Source of the DNA: Corydoras sp. C115
Lineage: Eukaryota > Chordata > Actinopteri > Siluriformes > Callichthyidae
Length of the DNA stretch: 64,000 nt
Direction of reading: 5' to 3'
Assembly (NCBI GenBank): GCA_019802505.1
Contig: JAFMOC010000072.1
Location: 3,056,501 to 3,120,500, forward strand
In this document: piece by piece, positions 21,110-33,300 of the stretch
How the letters are laid out: the number at the start of each line of letters is the position of its first letter
How positions within the stretch are numbered: position 1 is the first letter of the stretch
Made by a program: the position numbers and the translations under genes
Notes under the pieces: model-generated
The model's database searches: none
What the model was told of the DNA's origin: nothing
Seen by the model: only the letters and a program-made list of their open reading frames with translations

Positions 21110-22045
21110 ACATGCATATTTCCTTTGTGTGTATTAGAGCAACACGAAAACCACTGGGGAAAGAAACCCTAATTTTATTTAAAGCGCAAATTGTATAATT
21201 TAATTCAAAATGCCAGTCAAAATGATTAGAAAACTAAAGTAACACGCTTTGGAAAAAAATAACTGTAATTAATGGCTTCCTATAACCATCAACAAGCTTT
21301 ACACCTAACAACTAGAACCATTCTTCTTTTGCAAACTACCTTAGGTTTCATATATTTGAAGTATGCCTTCTTCCAACAGCAACCTTATTACAGGTGTTCA
21401 ATAGGATTTATATCCAGACTCCTTGCTTGCCATGTCAGAACTCTCCAGCACTTTGTTTTCATCCATTCTGGGTGTTTTTTAAAGTAGGTCTTTGGTTTTG
21501 TCTTGCTGGAAAACCCATTACTTAGGATGCAAACCCAGCTCTCTGACACTGGGCCCTAGACTGCGACCCAAAATCCTTAGGTAATCTTCAGATTTCATGA
21601 TGCTCCGCACATAGTCAAGGCACCCAGTGCCAAAGGCAGCAATAAACCTTTAAAACATCTTTGAATATTTGCCATGTTAAACTGTAGGTACTGTGTATTT
21701 TTTTCTTTGTAGACCTTATTCCATTTTTTAATAAACAGTAGAAGGATGTGCTTTATCAAAAAGTTCTTGGTCTCACCCATCTAATAGATGTTTTCACAGA
21801 AGGACTTTGACTTACATTTTGCAGTCTAGCTTTTTTATTTCTCTGTGTCAGCAGTGGGGTCATTTTTGGGGTCTCTCACCATGGCGTTTTATTTTATTCC
21901 AATGTTGACAAATATTTCGCACTGAAACTAACACACCCTGAGCCTGCAGGAGCCTGTATTTGTTTTGAACTATATCCACCAACTGATCCCTTCTGTGCTT
22001 TCATACATTTTTCTTTTCACGTCCAGGGAAATTATTCAGAATGCA
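21110..22045 (-). mobile_element. Heavily decayed Tc1-like transposon
   Basis: Reading the - strand gives scattered transposase-like pieces, including VRSIMKSEDYLRIL and WVFQQDKTKD, separated by stops. It is interrupted at its right side by a hAT element. Confidence 0.5.
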
Positions 22046-22058
22046 CAATGTTGTAATG

Positions 22059-22725
22059 CAGGGCTATTCAACTGGCGGCCCGCGGGCCAGAACCGGCCCT
22101 TTAACGGATTTGGGCCCATCTCCCCATAAATAATAATAAATATTTGCTAAACCGCCGTAAAAATAAATTATATTTTTATTTTTTTGCGGCACGTTTCAAT
22201 TGTTTCCAAAACAGACTCACTTGAGAAGCATGGCGCTGTCAAAGAAGAGACGTAAGATCGATACGGAAAACAGACAATTTAATAACGACTGGACAGATAA
22301 ATATGCACACATACCAAACCTCGAAGGCAATCCTTTGTGCCTGCTCTGTTATGAGTGTTGTGCGGTGAAAAAGGAGTACAACGTGCGGAGGCACTTTACT
22401 ACTACCCAAAACTTTGCTGTTTTGCACTGAGACTTTTACTTGTTACTGTGGTGCAATTGAACTTGGTCATTATTTATTTAAATTTTTCTTTTTGCACTTC
22501 AAGCCAAAAGTAGTTTTTATTATTATTTGCTAAAAACAGATGTTACTCTTGTGACTCTGGTGTTGAAGATGATTAATAAAATGGAGAAAAATTCAATGTT
22601 GCTGTGTTTGCTTCAATTTTACATCCACTATGACAGTATTAGTATAGGTCTGAAAAATGTCTGGCCCACAGGTCAGAGCTCTCTGCCAAAATTGGCCCGC
22701 AGAAAAATATAGTTGAATAGCCCTG
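22059..22725 (+). mobile_element. hAT-like element with near-perfect 8-bp TSD
   Basis: The ends CAGGGCTATTCAACTGGCGG and TATAGTTGAATAGCCCTG are inverted repeats. Flanks are TTGTAATG (22051-22058) and TTATAATG (22726-22733), 7 of 8 identical. It contains a transposase N-terminal remnant (from 22230: MALSKKRRKIDTENRQFNND, with a CLLCYECC cysteine cluster and a later His that could be a broken BED-type finger). The catalytic core is deleted. Confidence 0.85.
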
Positions 22726-23191
22726 TTATAATGCAATTTGTAATGCTGGGCTTTTTACAGTATTCCTTTTTTAATTAGTCACATCTGCGCCGTCCTGCGT
22801 AGTCCCAGCTGTGTCTTCATCTGCTGGCTTGCAGTCTCTTTTACTGTCATAGGAGGAGAGATAATTAGCAACATTAATTCCAGTCAGGTGTTACCATTTA
22901 CCCGATCTGTGTCACAAGCCTTCCGTCTGCAGACACCGCCCATCACACCCTCACGCAGCAAACGTTTCAACGTAAAAAAACAAAACAATTTTTTTATTGC
23001 GTAATAATTTATATTTTAATATGGAATAAAAACTTTAATGTGCCTTGGTGACTTAGAATAGTGCATTAAACTAAAGCATTAAATTAAATAAAGCATTTAA
23101 AATGTAAAATTAAACTACAGCATTAAATACACTTGTTTTATATATATAAATATGTTATAAATATATATATTTGCTAAATAATTTAGTTTCA

Positions 23192-23521
23192 GGCGGCACG
23201 GTGGCTTAGTGGTCAGCACGTTCGCCTCTCGGCGCTAGGGATTCCTGGTTCGAATCCCCATCTGGGTGGAGTTTCCATGCTCTCCCCGTGTCTGTATGGG
23301 TTTCCTCCGGGTTCTCCGGTTTCCTCCCACAGTCCAAAAACATGGATCAAGTCAATTGATTGAAGTCTGTTTGAGTGAGTGTGTGCCCATCTATGGATTT
23401 GCGCCCTGTCCTGGGTCTATCTGCCCAGCATCCGAGACGTTCTCCCCTGGATGGGCATGGGGAACCCCACCGCGACCCTAATAGAGGATAAAGCGGGAGA
23501 TGAATGAATGAATGAATGAAA
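23192..23521 (+). repeat. SINE copy with 12-bp TSD
   Basis: Flanked by AATTTAGTTTCA (23180-23191, 23522-23533). About 25 bp before the GTGTGCCCA block are deleted. Confidence 0.95.
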
Positions 23522-24260
23522 AATTTAGTTTCATTCTTTTGGCTGAATAATTTCAGCAAATGTTAACCTTAGCCAGAAATAGCCAGAAAATGTGCTGAGC
23601 AATAACATAGGGGTTTGATTTTTTTAAGGTACATGTATTTGAAGAGTGCTAACATAGGTGAGGAATTTCCTAGGCTGTGGCTGAAAATAAATTTGAAAAA
23701 AAAAATTGAGGCATGCACTGTTAGTGGCCTCTTGTTCTAGTGCTAATATAGGTAAAAAAAATCTCAGAGGAACGACTGGAAAAAGTGCTCAGCAGAGAGT
23801 TCTGTGCTGGAGACCCCTGTGCTATGGCTGAAAGAAGTTCTCTGAGGAAAGAGCAAGTGTAAGTTAGGGATTCCCTGTGGTATGGCTGGTAAATACACAC
23901 TTAGGAGAGTGCTGTGGAAGGGATGCAATTCCCTGAGGTGTGCAAAGATAGCACTAATCTAAGAGAGGTGGTTACAGCCAGAAGCAGTTTTATGAGCTAT
24001 GACAGATTAAAAGCGTGCACTACAAAAAGCGTACCAACTGCTTCTGTGTTTGTACACTTTATTGAATACTTAAATTTATATTTCAAGCACTACATATAAG
24101 GAGCACAACTATAAAACCTCTGCCCATTAGTCTAAAGTTCCAAAGAATATTGCTGTGTAATGAAAGACTTTGTTAAAGTAATAAGTTTGTAAAATGTTGA
24201 CTGATGCAGTTTAATGTATAACTCTTTTTTTGTGTGTTCAATGCAGGTGTGCAGGTGGCC

Positions 24261-24352
24261 ATGGTGGATAAGATGTCAAGTTTTCTGCACATTGGGGACA
24301 TATGTTCCCTGTATGCAGAGGGATCCACTAGCGGGTTCATCAGCACTCTTGG
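24261..24352 (+). CDS. itpr1: itpr1 first coding exon (start codon)
   Basis: Encodes MVDKMSSFLHIGDICSLYAE then GSTSGFISTL; donor GGTGAG. The exon begins after acceptor AATGCAG at 24246, or after a second CAG at 24254. Confidence 0.94.
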
Positions 24353-27343
24353 GTGAGTTTAATTATTTATAGTGCTTTAAGTTATAGTGAAATTGTAATG
24401 ACTTACTTATTGTAATAGGCTCATAAAACACTTTTAAAAAAGGAAAATTGATTGCACAGTGGTTGGAAAAATATATGAAAAATGCATGTACGTGTGGCAT
24501 TTACAGACAGTGTCAGAGAGAAAATTATTTCAAATGAATGAGTACTTTATTATTTTCCTTTATATGTTTTCATGACGGGCGGCACGGTGGCTTAGTGGTT
24601 AGCACGTTCGCCTCTCAGCGCTAGGGATTCCCGGTTCGAATCCCCATCTGGGTGGAGTTTCCATGTTCTCCCCGTGTCCGCGTGGGTTTCCTCCGGGTTC
24701 TCCGGTTTCCTCCCACAGTCCAAAAACATGGATCAAGTTAATTGAGTTCTCCAAATTGCCCCATGTAGAGTGTGTTTGTGTGCGTGTCTGTGTGTGTGAG
24801 TGTGTGCCCAGCGATAGATTGGCGCCCTGTCCTGGGTGTATCTGCCCAGCGCCCGAAACGTTCTCCCCTGGATGGGCATGGGGAACCCCACCGCAACCCA
24901 AATATAGGATAAAGCGGAAGATAATGAATGAATGAATGAATGAATGAATGTTTTCAAGACTAAACCAAATTAATAACCATACATAGTATTGAGGCCAAGA
25001 AGTTTTTGATCGGTACTATACTCATCTGTGACCAAACACAGGTTTGTGATTGAGTGGCTGAGCCTGGAAAGTGTTTATTTATATTGCGCATTGTCACAAA
25101 CTACCATTACAGTGTTATGAGACTGAACCCTCTATGTGCAAGTCAAAGCGATAGTGGCAAGAAAAAACTCCTGTTATGTTGTCTTTAAGGAAGAATCCTT
25201 GGGAGGACCAAGGCTCAGTGGGGACTCATCCTCCTTAAGCAACTGGGCAGCATCAATAGAGCAGGACAGCCAAATACAGATTGTGTAGTGATCAGGTGTC
25301 CATTAAAAAGACAAACAAACAGAACAACAATATAGGTCCAGTGAGGCCATCCTAGAGTTTATGGATCTCTGTCAGTGTCTGAGACTCTTTTCAAAACTTT
25401 AAAACTTGCCCGCTTTAATTCAATTAATACATGCAATTATCAATAATGCGGAAAAGGCCTAGGTGAGCTTTGTTACTCTACCACTTTCTGTGGCAATTTT
25501 TTATGTGTTTAGAGGAACATTTGTAAGGTAAGTCATTAATGTTGGATTAGAGGACCTGCTTTCAGCTACTGTTCTAATTAATTAAGGCCAGACAAGTTGT
25601 TCCACACTAAAGTCACCTTTGGTCCTTGCTTTGTAAACTGGGATGCAGCCATGCTAGAACATTTAATAGGCCATTCTCAAACTTCTCTCATAAAGTTGGA
25701 AGCTTACAGTTGTTATTGCTTTGATGTATGCATTTGTGTTAGTGAGTCTAAATTAAACATGCAAAATCAGTGATTTAAATGGAAAAGTGCTTGGTAATTA
25801 TATTTATGCATTTGGGTGAAAAAAAAATCAGTGGACAACATAGCAATGTTAAGATTATTGTGTTTGATTATTTTTCTCATAAACTGAGAATTTTTAAACA
25901 AGTGTAATTCCTGTATCGTCTGAGCCTTCAGTTTAGTCCAGTAAAAAATCAAAATTTATGGTAATGATTAAAACATTTAGCCTTAGGTTAACTTTCACCC
26001 AACAACTAAATCAACAGTGTAATCAGATAAATGAGTCCACACAACACTTAGTATTAAATTAACTATTTTGTTCTTTTTCCATTAGAGGATTGTGGCACAA
26101 GCTGATTTTAAGGATAATATAATTCATTCATTCCTTATCTTCCGCTTTATCCTATATTAGGGACGTGGGGGGGTTCCCCATGCCCATCCAGGGGAGAACG
26201 TTTCGGGCGCTGGCCAGATACACCCAGGACAGGGTGCCAACCTATCGCTGGGCTGATAATATAATGTAACTGCAAAAAATATTATACACACTATATAACA
26301 AATAGTCTATTTTGGAAAACAGACTAAATCAGCATGACCTTTTTTAGTTTCTTGCTGTTAACAGGTAGGCATTTTTAACCTAGAAAAAAATTTCATACCC
26401 CTTTTTTACATTACATCCACAAACTACATCGTATTTAATTGGGATTTTATTTGATAGACTAACTTTTCTGTTTTTGTAAAAGCCTTGAAGTTTTATTACA
26501 ATACATGATGATCTATCAGCATTGTGAAAACCAAGGAACACACCAGGCAGATCAGGGATCTGGTCAAATAGAAATGTGAAATGGGTAGGGTATGTTAAAA
26601 GGGTAGGGTTAACAAAATATCCAAACTTAGAACATCTTGCAGAGCACTATTCAATTCACTATCTGAAAATGGAAGAGGTGCGGGATAACTGCAAATTTAC
26701 CATGACATGGCCGTCCACCTAAGCAGTCCAGTCCAGGCAAGGACTAATTGGAAAATTTAAAAGTGACATGGCACCATATAACTTTCTCCAAATTCTTCTG
26801 GCATAAAAAAACTGGTAAATAAATATAATAAAATATACAGTTTCCATGGTGAAAACTGAAGCCAATGTATATGACCAACCTGTACAAAAACTGAAAATTT
26901 TAGCCATAATAACACCTAAACAGAAATAACAAAGTTACAAAGGAAAAAGCAATCTTTCAAGAATCAACTCTTTTCAAGAAAGACATGTAATGGCGATTGC
27001 ATGATAATTCATAATTCAATCTGAAAATCTTTGTTGGAATTTGAAAGAAAATGTTCAATGACAAGGCTCCCAACCTGCAAAACTGATCCGAATAAAGCAA
27101 TAAGAGACAGCTAAAGCTGGATTAATGAATAGTGTTTGTCATTTGTAAAGTCAATGCCTCAGAGAATACAAGCTGTTGAAAAGCCAGGTGGTGCAGCAAA
27201 GTCCTAATGGTGCAGTGTTTTTTCTCATGTTTACATAATATTTTCCTCAGATATAAGTAATTTCATGTTTTTGTATGATAACAATATTGTGACTGATGAC
27301 ATTAAGTTTAAAATGAAATGAAATATCTTCATGCCAGAATGTC

Positions 27344-27376
<33 letters not shown>

Positions 27377-30300
27377 TACAAATTTACAAAAATGAAACAT
27401 CCTTAATTTGAAACTGAAAATTGACATCCTTCCAGAGTAGTGAGTCCATAATTTTTGCCAGGGGTTGTGAGGTATGGTGGAAGCATAGGATAGGAAAGGT
27501 CATAAAAGTTGATGGGAAGATAGATTGAGCTAAATTCAGGGCAATCCTGGAGGAAAACCTGTTAGAGGCTGCAAAAGACTTGAGACTGGGGAGGAGATTC
27601 CCCTTCCAGAAGGATCCATCCATCCATTATTTTCCGCTTTATCCTCTACTAGGGTCATGGGGGGGGGGGGTCCACATGCCCATCCAGGGGAGAATTTTTC
27701 GGGCGCTGGGCAGATACATCCAGGTCGGTGCGGCAATCGCTGCCTTCCAGCAGGATAATATCCCTAAAAAAGCATTTTTTATTTAGAGTGAACATTCGGG
27801 CTAAATTTGGGCTTTAACTGCCAAAACCTAAATACCATTTAGGTTTTGGCAGTTAAAGGTTCAAGTAATTTATTCAATAGTTCATTGTTGCAAAGCATCT
27901 TTACAATGTTATCAGCCTGAACCCCCAAAAAGAAACCCAAAGTGACAGTGGCAAGAAAACACTTATATTGTTACTGTTAAGTTGTAGAAACTTTATAGAA
28001 GGAAGAAACCTTGGGAAGGCTCTATAGATCAACCTCAAATTTGTCCGATTCATGTAAAACTGAGATCTTGTAAATGCCTTCACTGATTTTTTTCTAATTT
28101 GACTGAAACCTTAGCTTTGCCTATATATATATTTGTGGTTGTCAAAGGTCAAGGTCACTTGTCACTCACTACATATATAAGTGACTTTGTGCTCTAACCC
28201 CAACCAGCAAGTTATGTTGACCAATTTATCAAGTCAGGATTCCTGAAAGTCACTTTGGATAAAGTCATATACAATATAACCTCCGGTTGCAGTGTAATAC
28301 AAAGTAAATTTAAATGCAGTCAACTTTAATACTAGCTACAATTTATAAAAATAACAAATCAGTGACAGAGATAATGTTTTTTTTTTGTTGTTTTATCAGC
28401 ATTAAAAACAACATCAAAATAACAAAACTGCAGAGATCACTAATACAAAAAGTTTGTAGTTACAAACAAGTTATATAGCAAATAATGTGCTATGTCTTCT
28501 TATTTATCTCTCATACATTTTTCCTGTGGAAATACACATTAACATTCTCTTTGTTGACCCTGAAATAAGACTATTGTAAAAAGTAACAAATGGAAAAACA
28601 AAACGATTTTGATCAATTTAATTTATGCAACCAAGTAGAGGATTGTGAATGGGAAGCAGAGCCAGGACATTGCTATAGTAGAGGGACATCCCTAAAAAGT
28701 GATGTCTGACCATTTCTTTTGTGTTTGCATCAAGTGATAGAAATAAAAGCATAAGTCTTTTCTGTCAATGAGAGGCTTGGTGCAACCATTATATTTAGTG
28801 CTTCACCTAACGATAAATTTTCGATTTTGATTTCTTTTTTCAATTAGTCAATTAATCTAAAAACTATTACTCTAATGTGGTTGTGTTTGGAATTAAACTC
28901 ATTCATTCATTCATTGTCTCCCGCTTTATCCACTATTAGGGTCGCGGTGGGGTTCCCCATGCCCATCCAGGGGAGAACGTCTCGGGCGCTGGGCAGATAG
29001 ACCCAGGACAGGGCGCCAATCCATCGCTGGGCACACACTCACTCACACAAACACACTCTATATGGGGCAATTTTGAGAATTCAATTGACTTGATCCATGT
29101 TTTTGGACTGTGGGAGGAAACCGGAGAACCCAGGGGAAACCCACGCAGACACAGGGAGAACATGGAAACTACACCCAGATGGGGATTCGAACCGGGAATC
29201 CCTAGCGCTGAGAGGCGAACGTGCTAACCACTAAGCCACCGTACCGCCTGGAATTAAACTAATTCTCAAAAATAATGAAAAATAAAAACCTTAAATGTTG
29301 AAATATTTTCAAACACAGTGCTCTTAAAGGCGCTATTGAAGCACAAAAATGCTTTAGCATTAACAGCTTTATTAAAGATAAAATCTCAGCCACAAGAGAG
29401 TCACTAATACAAGTACAATATAAAGCATATTAGAATGATGGTGAAATATTTTTAAATGAGTCTTTTACTATTACTGGAATGTCTTATCAAAAATACTGCT
29501 CTGACTGTACTTTGAGGCACCTATGACATTTCATTTATGTTGACTATATATATTTTTCTTGACTATATACATTGAAATTGATCTGAATGTGTGCATGAAG
29601 TCATGCTGCCATGTGGATGTTTTGCTGCACAGACATCCCAGCACAGAAGTTTGCACTTTAAACGCTCGTGCATAGCAGTTGTACTGTTATGAAAAGCCGT
29701 CTTCGCTTTGCAAATCTGACCGAACACCACGCTGTTGTGTTTCTGTGTAAAGTGCTCCCACACTTAAGGTGCTCCGGATAAATCCATCATTCTGGTAGGG
29801 CGGCGCAAATTTGTTGACCCATCGACGCAAGTTATACAACAAATTTTCATAGTCTATTACTTCAACATTGTCGATGCGTTGCCCCAGCCGCAATTAAATT
29901 TTAACTCTGCTTTGCCCATGCAAATTACTCTCTCTCTATTCCTCATGCTTAGTACTTATTTTCCTTGTACCGTATTTTCCGGACTATAAGGCGCACCTAA
30001 AAGCCTCAAATTTTCCCAGAAATCGGACGTGCGCCTTATAATCCTTATTTATAATCCTTATATAAGCCTTATATGTGTACTGAGTTCCAAATGCCGTAAT
30101 TCCGGGAGGATTAAATAAAGAACTCCAACCGCTGGACATTGGCGTAAACGGGGCGTTTAAAGTAAAGTTGCGGGCGGCGTGGGAGCGATGGATGATAGAC
30201 GGTGAACACACGTTTACTGAAACTCGGGAGGCAGCGGCGGGGCGAGTTACGCCACCGTCTGTGAATGGGTTGTGGATGCCTTGGCTGAGGTTTCTGCTGT

Positions 30301-33300
30301 AACCGTCATTCGAGCTTTCACGAAAGCCGGCATCATTTCTGAACATCCGCCTGGAGACGAGACGGACTCAGACATCGATGAGAGGGAACCCGGAGTGCTC
30401 GATAGCGAAACAGCTTTTTTAATTCAGACACAGAAGACGAGGACTTTGATGGATTTGTGGGAGAAGAGTGATTTAAATAATGTGTGTTTTATCAAGTAGT
30501 AGAATAAACTTCAATTATAAATCAGCGTTTTGCATCCTTTACTTTTCTTGTAGATCGTATGTTTCAGCAAGTGCCTTATACTACGGTGCCGTACAGAATA
30601 AGTACCATACAGAAATGGAGTCCGTAATTGAGCCTGCGCCTTATAGTACGGTGCGCCTTATACGTGGGTCAAATACAGAAATAGACCCCGTAATTCAGAC
30701 TGCGCCTTATAATATGGTGCGCCTTATGGTCCGGAAAATACGGTATGTCTATATCATTTATTGTGAATACAACAAAAATAAGGGCGGCACGGTGGCTTAG
30801 TGGTCAGCACGTTCGCCTCTCAGCTCTAGGGATTCCGGTTCGAATCCCCATCTGGATGGAGTTTCCATGTTCTCCCCGTGTCTGTGTGGGTTTCCTCCGG
30901 GTTCTCCGGTTTCCTCCCACAGTCCAAAAACATGGATCAAGTCAATTGAATTCTCAAAAATTGCCCCATATAGAGTGTGTCTGTGTGAGTGAGTGTGTGC
31001 CCAGCGATGGATTGGTGCCCTGTCCTGGATCTATCTGCCCAGCGCCCGAGACGTTCTCCCCTGGATGGGCATGGGGAACCCCACCGCGACCCTAATAGAG
31101 GATAAAGCGGGAGATAATGAATAAATGAAAACAACAAAAATATAAGCCAGAATGTAAATGTCCTGTGAGTATTATTTAAATACACACTGGGAATCAATAG
31201 CTCTTAGAACCTTAGAAACAGCTCCAGTTATGATTCCCTCAAATCATTATAGAAAAAATTTGGTCTGTTCTCTTGTACGATGTCACATTTCTTCATCATG
31301 GTTTTTGAGTATTCGATTGGGTTGAGGTCTGGACTGATTTACAATTGCAAAACATTATTTTTTTAGATTTGTTGATTGTTTATTTGATGGTTTGTTTTGG
31401 AACATTATATTATTATATGTTCTATTGGATGAACCAATCTTGGCCAGGTATAGCAGGTTGTTGTGATAAAAGTCTGAACCGTTATCACTGTTCCACCACC
31501 ATGTATATTTGTTGCAAAATAAATAAAACTCAGTATTTATTCTATTTCAGCTTTAGACATCTTTAGACCAGATGTTTTAGTTCTGTCCTGATTTGTGAAA
31601 GCATAGAACTCTAAATGTGTGTACTGCATAACTACTTGGTTTGCGATACAAATGCTTCATAATGAGCTTTTAGGAACCTCACCCCTTTAATAATCACGGA
31701 TCAACTTAACTTGCAAATATAAGATTATGTAATAATTATAACAAGCCTAATTATAAGCCTTATTTAAATTCTTAGTTATTTAATTAATTCAAAAATATTT
31801 TATTTCTTCAAACTACTTGCTGAAGGATTCTGTATTTTATTCCATTTTATTTCCTACATCAAAAGTGAATGACCTTTTTGGCCAGGTTGCAGTCTAGGAG
31901 GTAAAATTGCAAGTGAAATTAAAAAATGAGCTCTAAAAACATGTTTAGATTTCAGGAGGCAGTTGCGTCATCAAGAACCAAAGACCCTAAATAACCAATT
32001 GCCCTTTTTAATGCTAAGCTATAAGATTTATAACTATAATAGTCCAAGACGGTTGAGGCACTCTGAGGCATATTCACAGGAGTAATGCATGGTTTTCCTG
32101 TGTTTGTTATTTATTTAGTGTAAACACGAATAAATAATTGTAATTTCATTGTCAAGGTAAGAAAAGTACCAAGGGCTTTTACTGAAATATTAACATCGAG
32201 ACAGAACCACAAAAGACAAAAGTTTAAAGGTTGATTTAAAAAAACACACGTATTACATACCTGAAGCCTGAAGATACATTAGATGTACATGGGACCTATA
32301 CAAACATGTGGCTCTTACAACTGTGCAAGTACAAGTACTTACTTAAAAGTAGAACAGTCACCAAGATGATAAGCCATGTAAGCTAACATACGTGCTGGAG
32401 GAGCATGATATGAGAAGGAAAGAAGTTTTTCCGATCTGACACAATGTATGGTCATCAAAATCTCCGCAAGCTTATTTAATGAATTGGCACTGGAAACTTA
32501 ATTGGTTGCAGATTCACCTTTAAAGCAGTACACTCGCAGGTGGCTGCACTCATTGCATTGGTTACAATTGCATTTGCAGCCAATTATGTTTTCAGCATTG
32601 TTTAAAGCGCTTGCTCTGCTGCTGAACTCACAGACCTTTTCCAAAAATTAGAATATCATGGAAAAGTTTCCATAATTCCATTCAAAAAGGTAAACTTTCA
32701 TAGATTATAGATTCAGTATTTATTTGTTTGTTTTTACACGAGTTGGGCTTCTAGCTCATAAGACCCCGAACAGGAATTAAAAAAAAAAAATTAGAATACT
32801 GTGGAGACTTTTAATGTTTTAAACAGTGTGACACACTAGTCATCTACAAAACAGTAAAGGTGAGGAACAGAATCCAAAATGCTTGCGGTTCAGTGTGATA
32901 TCTCCAGAGTCAGATCATGATTTGTCCAGTGCAGGTGTTGGTTAACTCTGAGGATCTGTATGAAGATGCATATTTCATCTGAGACCCCATAGATCAGGGG
33001 TGCTCAGTACGTCGTTTGAGAAAAAAAAAACACCTATCAGTGCTTCTTTTTAGCCCATCAGTGCCCCCCCCCCACCCGTCTCTCACGCTGTTCCCAAAAC
33101 CGGCACGTGGCCACGCCTCCGTGCCTAAATCCGAAGCACTATCTCGCGAATCATCTACATTAGATTTTCATTATATTACATTAGAAAGTTTCTGTTTGTG
33201 TTTTTGCTCTTTATTTGACTGACAAGACGAGTGAAGGACTTCGCTCCAAAATAACTAAAATACCACTTTCATTTAGAGTGGGAGGAGGAATATTTTTTTG

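Noticed and set aside
29563..29893. Small gene on the - strand from overlapping 66-68 codon ORFs
   Set aside because: The reading frames overlap and lie next to a DNA-transposon-like repeat; best seen as transposon debris.
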